Below, piece by piece: positions 19,401-24,867 of a DNA stretch of 64,000 bases. Positions within the stretch are counted from its first letter, which is position 1, and each line of letters starts with the position of its first letter. Position numbers and translations under genes: made by a program. The stretch comes from Sciscionella marina DSM 45152 (lineage in GTDB: Bacteria > Actinomycetota > Actinomycetes > Mycobacteriales > Pseudonocardiaceae). The DNA lies in contig NZ_KB905398.1 in assembly GCF_000379465.1 (NCBI RefSeq), forward strand, positions 1-64,000, written 5' to 3'. The notes below the pieces were generated by a model. The model worked only from the letters and a program-made list of their open reading frames with translations, was not told the DNA's origin and did no database searches.

Positions 19401-21409
19401 ATCCCGGCAACCACGGCGGCGGCGATCTCGCCCTGCGAGTGGCCCACCACCGCGTCCGGCCGCACCCCCGCCTGCCGCCACACCTCGGCCAGCGAAACCA
19501 GCACCGCCCACAGCGCGGGCTGCACCACATCGGCGGACTCGAATCCGTGCGCACCGGCGAGAACCTCGTCCAGTGACCAATCCACGACGGGCGCCAAGGC
19601 CGCGGCGCACTCGGCCAAGCGGGCCGCGAACACCGGGGAGGACTCGGCCAGCTCCCGGCCCATGCCCAGCCACTGGCACCCCTGGCCGGGGAACACGAAC
19701 ACCGTCCGGCCGACACCGCCCGCCAAGACCTCCCCCGTGACCACCTCGCCCGCGGGCTGCTCGGCCGCGGCCGCGGCCAGCCCGGCGACCGGATCCTCCC
19801 CCGTCACGACCGCCCGATGCTCGAACTCCGAACGCGTCGTCGCCAGTGACCAGGCCACATCGGCGTTGTCCAGCTCCGGATGGGCCAGCACGTGTTCCCG
19901 CAGCCGACTCGCCTGCGCCGCCAGTCCCTTCCCCGAAGGGCTCGACAGCAACCAAGCCGTCGCCCCGGTCAGCACGGGAAGCCGGGATCCGGCGGCGGCC
20001 ACGTCCTGCTCGTTCTCCTCCGCCACCGGTTCGGGAGCTTCCTCGAGTACCAGGTGCGCGTTGGTGCCGCTGATGCCGAAGCCCGAGATCCCCGCGCGCC
20101 GCGGCCGTTCGCCCGCTTCCCACGGCACCGGCTCGGTCAGCAGCCGCACCGTGCCCGGCGACCATTCCACGTGCGGGGAGGGCTCCGCGGCATGCAGGGT
20201 GCGCGGCAGCATTCCGTTACGCAGCGCCATGACCATCTTGATGACCCCGGCGACCCCGGCAGCGGCCTGGGTGTGACCGAAGTTCGACTTCACCGATCCC
20301 AGCCACAACGGCCGATCGTCCGGCCGGTTCTGACCATATGTGGCCAGCAAGGCGGTGGCCTCGATCGGATCGCCGAGTGTGGTTCCGGTGCCGTGCGCCT
20401 CGACCGCGTCGACCTCCGCGGCGGGCACCCGCGCGGCGGCGAGGGCCGATTCGATGACCCGCCGCTGCGCTGGGCCATTGGGGGCGGTGAGCCCGTTCGA
20501 GGCGCCATCCTGGTTCACCGCACTGCCGCGGATCACCGCCAGTATCCGCCGGCCGTTGCGGCGCGCATCGGAAAGCCGCTCCAGCACCAGCATTCCGGCA
20601 CCTTCACCCCAGCCGGTGCCATCCGCCTCGGCCGAAAAGGACTTGCAGCGCCCGTCGCCGGCCAAGCCCTGCTGCCGGGCGAACTCGGCGAACAAGGTCG
20701 GGGTCGACATCACGGTCACCCCACCGGCCAGCGCCAGCGAACATTCCCCGGACCGCAGCGCCTGCGCGGCCAGGTGCAGTGACACCAGCGAGGAGGAGCA
20801 GGCCGTGTCCACCGATACCGCGGGCCCCTCCAGGCCGAGGGTGAAAGCGACCCTCCCGGAGAGCACGCTGTTCGCGGTCCCGGTCAGCAGGTGCCCTCCC
20901 ACGTCCTCGGTACCGATGCGCAAGCTCGTGCCATAGCCGGAGGAGTAGACCCCGGCGAACACTCCCGTGCGGGTTCCGCGCAGCGAGGATGCCACGATCC
21001 CGGCCCGTTCCAGGGTCTCCCAGGAAATCTCGAGCAGCAAGCGCTGCTGCGGGTCCATCGCCAACGCCTCACGTGGCGAGATACCGAAGAAACCGGCATC
21101 GAATTCCGGGGCGTCGTAGAGGAAGCCGCCCTGGTGCGTCGTCGAGAAGCTGGGTGTCTCCGCGTCGTACAGGTTGTCGACATCCCAGCCGCGGTCGGCC
21201 GGGAAACCGGATATCGCGTCGACTCCGTCGCCGACCAGGCTCCAGAACTGCTCCGGTCCGCTTATACCGCCGGGAAAACGGCACCCCATACCGACGATGG
21301 CGATCGGCTCGTTCGCGCGTTCGGAAAGCTCACGAGCCTGTTGACGCGTCTTTTGTAAGTCGGCGGTCACCAACTTCAGGTAGTCGCGGAGCTTATCCTC
21401 GTTCGCCAT
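7433..21409 (-). CDS. Modular type I polyketide synthase, three KS-AT-KR-ACP modules
   Basis: A 4,658-residue subunit with three extension modules. A docking coiled coil (1-30) opens it. Module A: KS Cys near 202, AT GHSQG near 656 with YASH near 756 (methylmalonyl-CoA), KR GGTGSIG near 1186, ACP Ser near 1498. Module B: KS Cys near 1730, AT GHSQG near 2184 with the non-standard FVAH near 2288, KR near 2729 with an LDD motif near 2811, ACP near 3041. Module C: KS Cys near 3270, AT YASH near 3816, KR near 4235, ACP near 4533. KR patterns: A has Trp at Tyr-8 and His at Tyr-3 (A2 type), B has LDD (B type), C has Trp only (A1 type). Spacing leaves no room for DH or ER. The C-terminus ends in the acidic docking tail DDEVFEFIGKEFGIY, matching the helical N-terminus of the next subunit. 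Start chosen at ATG 21409 because MANEDKLRDYL is the classical docking-domain start; the ribosome site (GGTGGAG) is close. There is no loading module. Confidence 0.97.
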   Translation of the reverse strand: MANEDKLRDYLKLVTADLQKTRQQARELSERANEPIAIVGMGCRFPGGISGPEQFWSLVGDGVDAISGFPADRGWDVDNLYDAETPSFSTTHQGGFLYDAPEFDAGFFGISPREALAMDPQQRLLLEISWETLERAGIVASSLRGTRTGVFAGVYSSGYGTSLRIGTEDVGGHLLTGTANSVLSGRVAFTLGLEGPAVSVDTACSSSLVSLHLAAQALRSGECSLALAGGVTVMSTPTLFAEFARQQGLAGDGRCKSFSAEADGTGWGEGAGMLVLERLSDARRNGRRILAVIRGSAVNQDGASNGLTAPNGPAQRRVIESALAAARVPAAEVDAVEAHGTGTTLGDPIEATALLATYGQNRPDDRPLWLGSVKSNFGHTQAAAGVAGVIKMVMALRNGMLPRTLHAAEPSPHVEWSPGTVRLLTEPVPWEAGERPRRAGISGFGISGTNAHLVLEEAPEPVAEENEQDVAAAGSRLPVLTGATAWLLSSPSGKGLAAQASRLREHVLAHPELDNADVAWSLATTRSEFEHRAVVTGEDPVAGLAAAAAEQPAGEVVTGEVLAGGVGRTVFVFPGQGCQWLGMGRELAESSPVFAARLAECAAALAPVVDWSLDEVLAGAHGFESADVVQPALWAVLVSLAEVWRQAGVRPDAVVGHSQGEIAAAVVAGILSLEDAARVVALRSKALTALAGRGGMMSVAEPASVVRDRIAACGDRLALAAANGPQSTVVSGDPGALHELAESCPEVRTRIIPVDYASHSAHVDDLCEEILGLLAGISPHAAEIPMISAMTGEMLEGSELDAGYWYASLRNTVEFDRAIRTLGASGHRVFLETSPHPVLTTAIADNLEDDSPVVTGTLRRDDGGAQRLLLSFAEAHVNGVTVDWTAVLDQRDPVDLPTYAFQRQRYWPQPAQAPALAEDTAESVFWNAVESGDVRGLADTLAVDDQSLGEVLPALASWHRRERHDAAAGQWRYRVTWTPAGADRTPVLAGTWLVVTGAAVPDDCLRALTGHGAEVRVLRTDDTDRQRIAAELPRDELAGVLSLLALDEESVAENSVVPRGIAATLGLVQALGDAGIGAPLWVATRGAVAATAADEPANPVQAQAWGLGRVVGLEHPDRWGGLIDLPGTWDEPTARRLCGVLAGGAEDQVAVRPAGTLARRLERDRQRRADTAPWSPRGTVLVTGGTGSIGAHIGPWLAEHGARRVVLPSRSGPSAALASSAAALVGQGTAVDVVACDIAERDQMAGLLDRIAASGPALSTVIHAANVFHLTRIEETDIDGLATALAAKVAGAVWLDELTGNLDEFVLFSSIAATWGSNEHGVYAAANAHLDALAECRRARGLPATSIAWGVWDTRDWDALNAATAHEPGSVTPARLLRQGMRFLPPEPALAAMGRVLAEGDTFLVLADMDWARFAPVYTAARSRALLERIPEARQNTGPAPETTPAANGELARGLTEATAAERSRIVTELVRTHAAATLGHDSAREVPGAKAFRELGFDSLTAVELRKRLNAATGLKLPSSIVFDYPNPAALAERILGQLLGTGAAEQPAAPAAVTADPGEPLAIIGMGCRFPGGAASPEQYWDLLTAGADVIAEFPTDRGWDADLFDPDPDKQGKSYTRFGGFLYDAAEFDPRFFGISPREALAMDPQQRLLLEVSWEALERAGIDPESLRGTPAGVFAGAALTGYGAGMAEGDSGAEGYLVTGNSGSVISGRVAYTLGLEGPAVTIDTACSSSLVALNTAGQALRTGECSLALVGGVMVMAAPGQFIGFSRQRGLSVDGRCKAFSAEADGMGMSEGAGMLAVERLSDARRLGHPVLAVIRGTAMNQDGASNGLTAPNGPAQQRVIRAALADAGLRSSDVDAVEAHGTGTVLGDPIEAGALIATYGQERDQPLWLGSVKSNIGHTQTAAGVAGLIKMVLALQHKTLPRTLHAGEPSLHIDWDSGQVRLLTEELPWISDGASRRAGVSAFGMSGTNVHVILEEAPDEPAAEVTGRDLPVLATEARAWPVSGRTGEGLAAQAGRLREYVLARPELDPADLAWSLATTRASFGHRAVVLGAHREELAAGLAAVATGQPDPGVITGGAAAGDRERVAFVFPGQGSQWLGMGRRMLAESPLFAARFAECGCALSSFVDWDLTDVVNGVDGAPGLDSADVMQPVLWAIMVSLAEVWRAAGVRPDAVLGHSQGEIAAACVAGVLSVEDAARVVALRSKALSVLDVEGGMLSVVMPAEQVSDILEPWGERLSVAAVNSPTATVVSGSPEALTEFERELRSRRVMRWRIPATDFVAHSVLVEPLAETLPGELAGIQPAEGEIPFFSTVESRWLDGTELDADYWYANVRKPVRFAESVLSLAESGYEAFIEVSAHPVLTTAVEEVFDAREDLPEPMVVGTLHREDGGAERILRALGEGHVRGVDIDWAAVLGGGHRVELPTYAFQHQHYWPQPKTTATVPGQDSGSRTAEARFWAAVEEGDLHTLADTLAIEDRTRLEGVLPALASWRRRERGDSAAENWRFRVAWAPVAAPTTAVLSGTWLAVSSAELPEHPAARTLAEHGAEVITIAVDTVDRAALAGRLAGLRPDGVVSLLALDESTMDGYPAVPTGLAGTLALVQALGDAGIDAPLWALTRGAVATGSGEVVADPRQAQVWGLGRTVAAEHPDRWGGLIDLPEAWDERAAGRFCAVLAERDEDQVALRGNGILARRLARAPLPATSATHYRPRGTVLITGGTGAIGGHVGRWLTAREARRVVLTSRSGPQADGVAGLAADLAGAGADVDILTCDTGERGEIAGVLDRIAATGPALSTVMHAAGALDDGVLDRLNPERLSSTLSGKAAGAVWLDELTADLDLDAFVLFSSTSATFGNGGQGNYAAANCFLDALAEDRRARGLAGLSLAWGPWDGGGVGQASEGARQRLARNKWEVLMDPELAVRAMGQAIEDPDSVVLTLMEVDFDALATERGAEDLRNTPFLRDLPELRTAGAATPAQTGVDTDGALYTRLSGLPETEQQRVLVDLIRAEAAMVMGYDSAEVIEQTRAFSEMGLDSLTSVELRNRLNTATGLHLPTTLLFDHPDPVALAAFLRAELLGADPVPADIPGVRVTEDEPLAIVAMGCRFPGGVRSPEELWELLATGGDAISGLPTDRGWDLDTLYDPDPDRTGTLYVREGGFLHDAPEFDAGFFGISPREALAMDPQQRLLLEVSWEALERGGIDLGSLRGSRTGVFIGGYFSGYDQFTSQAAGGGLEGHLMTGNATSVLSGRVSYLLGLEGPALTVDTACSSSLVALHMACQALRNDECSLALVGGVTVMATPRDLVGFSRQRGLSVDGRCKAFSASADGMGMAEGAGMLAVERLSDARHNGRRILAVIRGSAVNQDGASNGLTAPNGPSQQRVIRAALADAGLSASDVDAVEAHGTGTTLGDPIEAQALLATYGQGREQPVWLGSVKSNIGHAQAAAGVAGVIKMVLALRHGELPRTLHADEPSPHVDWSAGAMRLLSEPVPWQAGDRTRRAGVSGFGMSGTNAHVILEEAPAPVPAESTATAPVLSPGVTAWPVSARTAAALAAQAGRLREFVLARPEVPDGDVAWSLASTRSVFEHRAVVLGDARDELAAGLAAVATGADALTGVAAPGAIGRRVFVFPGQGSQWLGMGRELAGVSPVFAARLAECAGALSPFMDWSLDDVVSGVYGFESADVVQPALWAVMVSLAEVWKAAGVVPDVVVGHSQGEIAAAVVAGVLSLDDGARVVSLRSKALATLAGQGGMMSIAEPADVVRERIQSWGVRLSVAAVNGPQATVVSGDPGALEELADSCPEVRTRMIPVDYASHSGQVDALREEIFSVLDGISPQQGDVPMVSAMTGEMLSGPELDAEYWFASLREPVEFERAIRTLGESGHGVFVEASPHPVLTTAVTDTLEDADPIVVGTLRRDDGGADRLLASFGEAFVRGVAVDWTTILGSGTTVDLPTYAFQHERYWVQPGGTATGGSSAESAFWAAVEHGDPSELAATLAVNDECIGDLLPALISWRRNEREESAVADWRYRITWNPVTESGTTTLTGTWLVLGRSTEVTRALTERGAHVVTADRVDRAELAQFDRLAGVVSLLALDETPTDDGPTMTAGLAATLDLVHALGDTEIDAPLWVLTRGAVATAPGEAASPAQAQAWGLGRVVGLEHPERWGGLADLPENWDERIASRLCAVLAGTGEDQVALRQRGILARRLTRAAQPRRTRTWTPRGSVLVTGGTGAIGGQVGRWAAGRGAERVVLAASNQLTAEAASVASDTAAAGSEVLILACDTTRRAELAGLLDRIAAEGPALTAVVHAAGAGQATSVADTSTAELAEVSAAKAAAAIWLDELIGELDAFVVFSSIAATWGSALVPGYAAGNAALDALVERRRAHGRVATSIAWGPWADGTDPVSSVRHGLRELDPAMAVRALAQVLDGGEDLVTIADVDWATFAPAFTLRRPSPLFESLAEVAEALTEPEPADSGDGPALVERLAGLPPAQRDRELTELVRTEAARVLDHTGSAAISPDRAFSEIGFDSLTSLELRNRLSAATGVKLPSTVVFEFPTPAALAAHLLRIVTGDGAEPERVLTEVDRLESMLIGMPVDQAEDDGAARITARLEAVLARWKEIRERADGPDVSGRLESADDDEVFEFIGKEFGIY

Positions 21410-21565
21410 TACTCCACCATTCCAAGGCACACCGAAATATCGGGGTCAAGAATCCATCAATCGCGAATAAGCGGAACAAACACAACAAGACGTCATTGGG
21501 CAGGTAGATCTACTCGACAGCACAAAAATCAATCCCTGAACGAACCGTCAAGTATCGCTTGGAAA
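21410..21565 (-). promoter_or_regulatory. Leader/promoter region of the PKS operon
   Basis: An A/T-richer stretch between the hairpin at 21566-21604 and the PKS start codon. It must hold the PKS promoter or leader if the hairpin stops transcription from the small upstream gene. I could not identify a convincing -35/-10 pair. The ribosome site GGTGGAG sits just before the ATG at 21409. Confidence 0.4.
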
Positions 21566-21604
21566 CGAAGCATGATTGCCCGCCACGCGGTCAATCATGC
21601 TTCG
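21566..21604 (-). terminator. Strong hairpin between small acidic gene and PKS operon
   Basis: Perfect 13-bp inverted repeat: CGAAGCATGATTG at 21566-21578 and its complement at 21592-21604. The 13-base spacer can itself pair (CCGC/GCGG around CAC), so the stem is nearly continuous. It lies 134 bases after the stop of the small minus-strand gene and 157 bases before the PKS start. Reading on the minus strand it is followed by CGTTTCC, a weak U-run. It could be a terminator for the small gene or an attenuator in the PKS leader. Confidence 0.65.
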
Positions 21605-21738
21605 GTATTACGAAAACCGCCGCCAAAGCGGGGTCTGTCCGGCAGCCGATTCGTATCGGCAGCCACCCAGCCCAAGTACCCGGATACACGCCACGAGAAT
21701 CCGCCGATTCCCGAGCTCAGGACGACGGACGATGCCCA

Positions 21739-22083
21739 CTAGGCACGCGCGGCCTCGTCGACCACCTCCGCCTCGGCTTCGACCACGTCCGCGCTGACCT
21801 CCGCCGCATCTTCAGCCGTGGCACCAGCGGGCTGAGCTGGGACACTGAGCCCGGGAACTCCCAGTTCGGGAACTGTCTTCACCGCCTCGAGCGCGGACTC
21901 GATCGCCTCGGAGAGCGAGGGCGAAACCGTGTCGTCGAGCTCGATCTTCGTCACGGGCACATCCGCATTGGTCGGGAGCGTGTCGTCATCGAACAAGGCG
22001 CTGCCACGGATCGCTTCCTTCAGAGTCACCGATTCGTCATCGGTGATCTTCCGGCTGAGAACAAGGGAGAACTTATAACCCAC
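21739..22083 (-). CDS. Small acidic protein of unknown function beside the PKS operon
   Basis: A 114-residue protein whose function I do not recognise. Residues 1-70 look like a compact folded domain (starts GYKFSLVLSRKITDDES, contains a TKIELDD stretch and an amphipathic SEAIESALEAV helix). The last 35 residues are low-complexity Pro/Ala/Glu with alternating V and acidic residues. No signal peptide or membrane segment. Start is GTG at 22083, preceded by AAGGGTGA; no ATG fits better. It is transcribed away from the type II thioesterase gene and toward the PKS operon, but the hairpin at 21566-21604 separates them. From memory, similar small proteins occur as unnamed hypotheticals in actinomycetes; I cannot confirm this without a search. 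Confidence 0.75.
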   Translation of the reverse strand: MGYKFSLVLSRKITDDESVTLKEAIRGSALFDDDTLPTNADVPVTKIELDDTVSPSLSEAIESALEAVKTVPELGVPGLSVPAQPAGATAEDAAEVSADVVEAEAEVVDEAARA

Positions 22084-22324
22084 CGTCTATCACCCTTAAA
22101 GTCCTATACATAACGGATATTCGGCTCAGTCAACGGAACAAACCTAACCAAGCCGCTTCGCGCGACGCAAGAGTCCTGCAGCTATCGGAAAACACTCGCT
22201 CATCGAGATGTTCAACCGCATAAATCCGGCGGCTGAACAGAGACGACATGAATCCCTCGATCCGGATTGCCGGGGTACCCTCGCAGCGCAATATCCCGAG
22301 TTTTCCTCGCTAGCCTGGAGTACC

Positions 22325-23095
22325 ATGTCCCAGCATTCTTCCGAAGACAGCCTGTGGTTCCGCCGTTATCGGCCCCACCAGGATCCCGCTGCCCGGCTGG
22401 TGTGTTTCCCACACGCGGGCGGGGCCGCCTCGTTCTTCCGCCCGGTTTCGTTCGCGCTCCGGTCCCGGGTAGATGTCATCGCTGTCCAGTACCCGGCACG
22501 CCAGGATCGCCGGGCCGAGGCGCCGATCGACGATCTCCTGACGCTCGCCGACCGGATCCACGGTCTTCTGCGGGAGCAGCCGGAGCTCCCCTTGACGCTG
22601 TTCGGTCACAGCATGGGAGCCATCGTGGCCTTCGAGGTCGCGCGCCGCTGCACGGCCAAAGGACCATCCCCAGTGGGACTGTTCGTTTCCGGGCGCCGCG
22701 GACCGGCTATCCATCGGGAAGAGGGGGTGCACCAACGGGACGACGAGGGACTCTTGGCCGAGATTCGCGGACTCGGCGGATCCGCCGCGGAAATACTCGA
22801 CGATGAAGAGATCATGCGCGCCGCGCTACCCGCACTGCGCGGGGACTATCGCGCGGTGGAAACCTATCGCTGTCCACCCGAGGCAACGGTGCACTGCCCC
22901 ATTTCGGTACTGACCGGGGAGGACGACCCCAAGACGACGCTCGACGAGGCGAAGGAATGGGCCCAGCACACCTCGGGACGGTTCGACTTGCGAGTCTTCG
23001 AGGGCGGGCATTTCTTTCTCACGTCCAATATGGACGCGATCATCGAGCACCTGGATCGGCACTTCGAGACCGCCGGGGTCGGCTCAGGTATCTGA
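22325..23095 (+). CDS. Type II thioesterase (alpha/beta hydrolase, PKS editing)
   Basis: A discrete thioesterase of 256 residues, the usual size of type II editing enzymes that clear stalled or mis-primed acyl groups from PKS carrier proteins. The nucleophile is Ser96 in GHSMG, the acid lies in GEDDP (about 200-201) and the histidine is His229 in GGHFF. The N-terminal CFPHAGG motif is typical of the family. Start set at ATG 22325, preceded by CTGGAG; the longer frame from 22208 lacks a ribosome site and its extra residues do not look like thioesterase. It is divergent from the small acidic gene and convergent with the StrR-type regulator. There is no terminal thioesterase domain in the visible PKS, so this is not the chain-release enzyme. 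Confidence 0.93.
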   Translation: MSQHSSEDSLWFRRYRPHQDPAARLVCFPHAGGAASFFRPVSFALRSRVDVIAVQYPARQDRRAEAPIDDLLTLADRIHGLLREQPELPLTLFGHSMGAIVAFEVARRCTAKGPSPVGLFVSGRRGPAIHREEGVHQRDDEGLLAEIRGLGGSAAEILDDEEIMRAALPALRGDYRAVETYRCPPEATVHCPISVLTGEDDPKTTLDEAKEWAQHTSGRFDLRVFEGGHFFLTSNMDAIIEHLDRHFETAGVGSGI

Positions 23096-23162
23096 GATCG
23101 ATCCGGCGGTCGGCGGTTGTTCACCTGATGCTACTGCGGTGTTGAACATCCCCAGGCCGTGA

Positions 23163-23192
23163 GAGGTGCCGGTACCTGCGAACCGGCACCTC
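23163..23192. terminator. Bidirectional hairpin between convergent genes
   Basis: Perfect 11-bp inverted repeat GAGGTGCCGGT (23163-23173) and ACCGGCACCTC (23182-23192) with an 8-base loop. It lies between the stop of the thioesterase gene (23095) and the stop of the convergent StrR-type gene (23198), and probably terminates both. Confidence 0.75.
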
Positions 23193-23197
23193 CTCCG

Positions 23198-24226
23198 TCA
23201 CCGGAGCAGCTTAGCGAAACCGGACCACATGTCCGCGTAATGCTGCGCCAAGCCGTGCACCACCTCGGCACAGTGTTCGGGAACAGCGGTCGCGAGCTGC
23301 GGTAGACCATGCTTTTCCACCGCATTGCGGTGCAGCAGGCGAAGCAGCTGACGCCCCTCTTCTTTGTTGCGCAACGCCGGGTCCCGGAGCAACTTCTCGA
23401 GCAGGATCACCGGATCATGCTGCGAAGGATCGGAATCCCGCTGCTCAGTCCGCTGCCGCTGCGCCACGATGGATCCCGGTCCCCGCACCGCATCGTCGGT
23501 GCGGGTTTTCCGCTCCACGACGGCGGGCTGCCCGGAAGCCAGGCGCCTGCGCACATCGCTGACCGTAGCCGGGGAAACGCCGGCGCGGCGCGCAATCTCC
23601 CGGAGCGAGGCGTCGGGATACTCCTCCATCAGCCGGGCGGCCCGGATTCTCCCCTCTGCCTTGTTCAGCGGGTGAATCTTGCCATCCTTACCGACCCGCG
23701 CCACGGGCTCCGTGATCGCGCCACCGAGGCCACGCCGCACATTTCCCACGGTTCGCGCACTCAACCCGGAAACATCCGCAATCGCCCGGTCCGACTTGTG
23801 CGGATGCGAGGTGAGGATCCGCACCGCGGCGGCCCGGCGATCCTCCACGGAAAGCGGAAGCCCGTGCGTCACGTTCGCCTCGACGGCACGCAGAAAAGCG
23901 TCCTCCTCGGTACCGTCGAAGAACTCGACACCGATCACGGTCTGCCCCTTCGCTACGGCAGCGAGCAATCGGTGCATCCCGTCGATCACCCGCATCGTGC
24001 TCCTGTCCACCAGGATGGGCGGCAGCGGATCATCGACCTCGGCCAACCTGGCGATATGCGCGGCATCCTCTCCATTCAGCCGAGGCGAATCGGCGTGCGC
24101 CAGTTGCGCGATCGGGATGGTGACGCATCTGCCTTCACGGTTATCGCAATCCGAATCCGGTCGCGTTGGAACAGGCATTTCCGCCTGGCATGAAGACTCG
24201 TCCCGTTGAACAGTTCCACTGATCAA
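23198..24226 (-). CDS. StrR-family pathway-specific transcriptional activator (ParB-like N-terminus)
   Basis: A 342-residue DNA-binding activator of the StrR type, which switches on antibiotic gene clusters. A ParB/sulfiredoxin-like domain (about 35-125) carries RVIDGMHRL (79-87), the EEDAFLRAV segment and NVTHGLPLS (118-126). Two helix-turn-helix segments follow, SDRAIADVSGLSARTVG (about 145-161) and SLREIARRAGVSPATVSDVR (207-226). These match StrR in order and spacing as I remember it. Start is TTG at 24226 with GGGGAGG upstream; the stop faces the thioesterase across a terminator hairpin. Its upstream region holds two perfect inverted repeats (24259-24281, 24323-24351) that are candidate operators. 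It is the best candidate for PKS cluster control. Chromosome-partition ParB is unlikely: no parA neighbour, and the StrR signature is clear. Confidence 0.9.
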   Translation of the reverse strand: MISGTVQRDESSCQAEMPVPTRPDSDCDNREGRCVTIPIAQLAHADSPRLNGEDAAHIARLAEVDDPLPPILVDRSTMRVIDGMHRLLAAVAKGQTVIGVEFFDGTEEDAFLRAVEANVTHGLPLSVEDRRAAAVRILTSHPHKSDRAIADVSGLSARTVGNVRRGLGGAITEPVARVGKDGKIHPLNKAEGRIRAARLMEEYPDASLREIARRAGVSPATVSDVRRRLASGQPAVVERKTRTDDAVRGPGSIVAQRQRTEQRDSDPSQHDPVILLEKLLRDPALRNKEEGRQLLRLLHRNAVEKHGLPQLATAVPEHCAEVVHGLAQHYADMWSGFAKLLR

Positions 24227-24258
24227 GGAGACACCACCTCCCCACGAAGCACGCTATT

Positions 24259-24281
24259 TCACGATTCTTCGCGAATCGTGA
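24259..24281. promoter_or_regulatory. Perfect inverted repeat upstream of StrR-type gene (operator or 5' UTR hairpin)
   Basis: TCACGATTC at 24259-24267 and GAATCGTGA at 24273-24281 around the 5-base spacer TTCGC. It ends 33 bases from the TTG start of the StrR-type gene, where it could be an operator or an mRNA hairpin. It does not match the StrR consensus GTTCGACTG-N11-CAGTCGAAC that I remember. Confidence 0.55.
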
Positions 24282-24322
24282 TCATACATCCAGAAAAGCC
24301 GATCGGCTATATATACAGAGCC

Positions 24323-24351
24323 TGACAATGTCGTATTCCGCGACATTGTCA
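24323..24351. promoter_or_regulatory. Perfect 11-bp inverted repeat upstream of StrR-type gene (candidate operator)
   Basis: TGACAATGTCG at 24323-24333 and CGACATTGTCA at 24341-24351 with a 7-base spacer. The centre-to-centre spacing of about one and a half helical turns (18 bases) and the perfect symmetry suit a dimeric DNA-binding protein. It lies about 100 bases upstream of the StrR-type start codon, in an A/T-rich promoter-like region. Confidence 0.55.
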
Positions 24352-24780
24352 CACCGGGAATTGCCCTCGAATTACTGTTTTAACAATCGCTGATAGAAAC
24401 CGCAACGAACTATTTCCCCATTGACGACTGCGGTTCACCAACCATAGCGCCACGCAAAGCCCCAGTTCGGGCACCTCCTGCCGCTCGATGGAAAAGGTCG
24501 AATTTGCCTGTCGCCCCACTTTGCGTAGCGCCCCATCACAGGTTATAGCTTAGACTCCCCACAATACGAGCGTCAAGATAGCATATATCGGACAACATGC
24601 CCATTTCTGGCGGCGAAATGCGAGCGGCCGTTACTCCGGATAATCAGGCAAATCAGTCAGCTCGTGCACGTCCTACCGCTGTCCCGAACCCAACCCGCAG
24701 CGCAAAGCCCTGGATCGCGTTCGTGAATAGCAGTAACGAATCCTGGCCGAGATCGTCGCGCCGATTACGCTCAGAACATT

Positions 24781-24812
24781 GAAGGGGTCTGCAGGTACCT
24801 GCAGACCCCTTC
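24781..24812. terminator. Perfect 32-base palindrome downstream of the response regulator
   Basis: GAAGGGGTCTGCAGGT followed immediately by its exact complement, 16-bp arms with no spacer. It lies 55 bases after the stop of the response-regulator gene, so on RNA it forms a very stable hairpin that can end that transcript. Neither flank has a good U-tract, which is common for high-GC actinomycete terminators. Confidence 0.75.
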
Positions 24813-24867
24813 CATTGACACTGCGAACAATTCGTTAAACGATAACGCACCGAGAGTTTATCTCACG

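Larger units (their letters stand above)
24227..24780. promoter_or_regulatory. AT-richer intergenic region upstream of the StrR-type gene
   Basis: About 550 bases without a convincing gene, visibly richer in A/T than its neighbours (for example TATATATACAG near 24309). It contains the StrR-type promoter and two perfect inverted repeats annotated separately. The short open frames here have no ribosome sites or family resemblance. It ends at the 32-base palindrome at 24781. Confidence 0.6.

Noticed and set aside
7433-21409. DH or ER domains in the three-module PKS
   Set aside because: The distance from the AT specificity motif to the KR nucleotide motif is about 420-440 residues in each module, which fits only the post-AT linker and KR structural half; no HxxxGxxxxP motif was seen.
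23198-24226. Chromosome-partitioning ParB
   Set aside because: The order RVIDGMHRL, NVTHGLPLS and the two helix-turn-helix units match StrR-type activators, and no parA or parS-like context exists.
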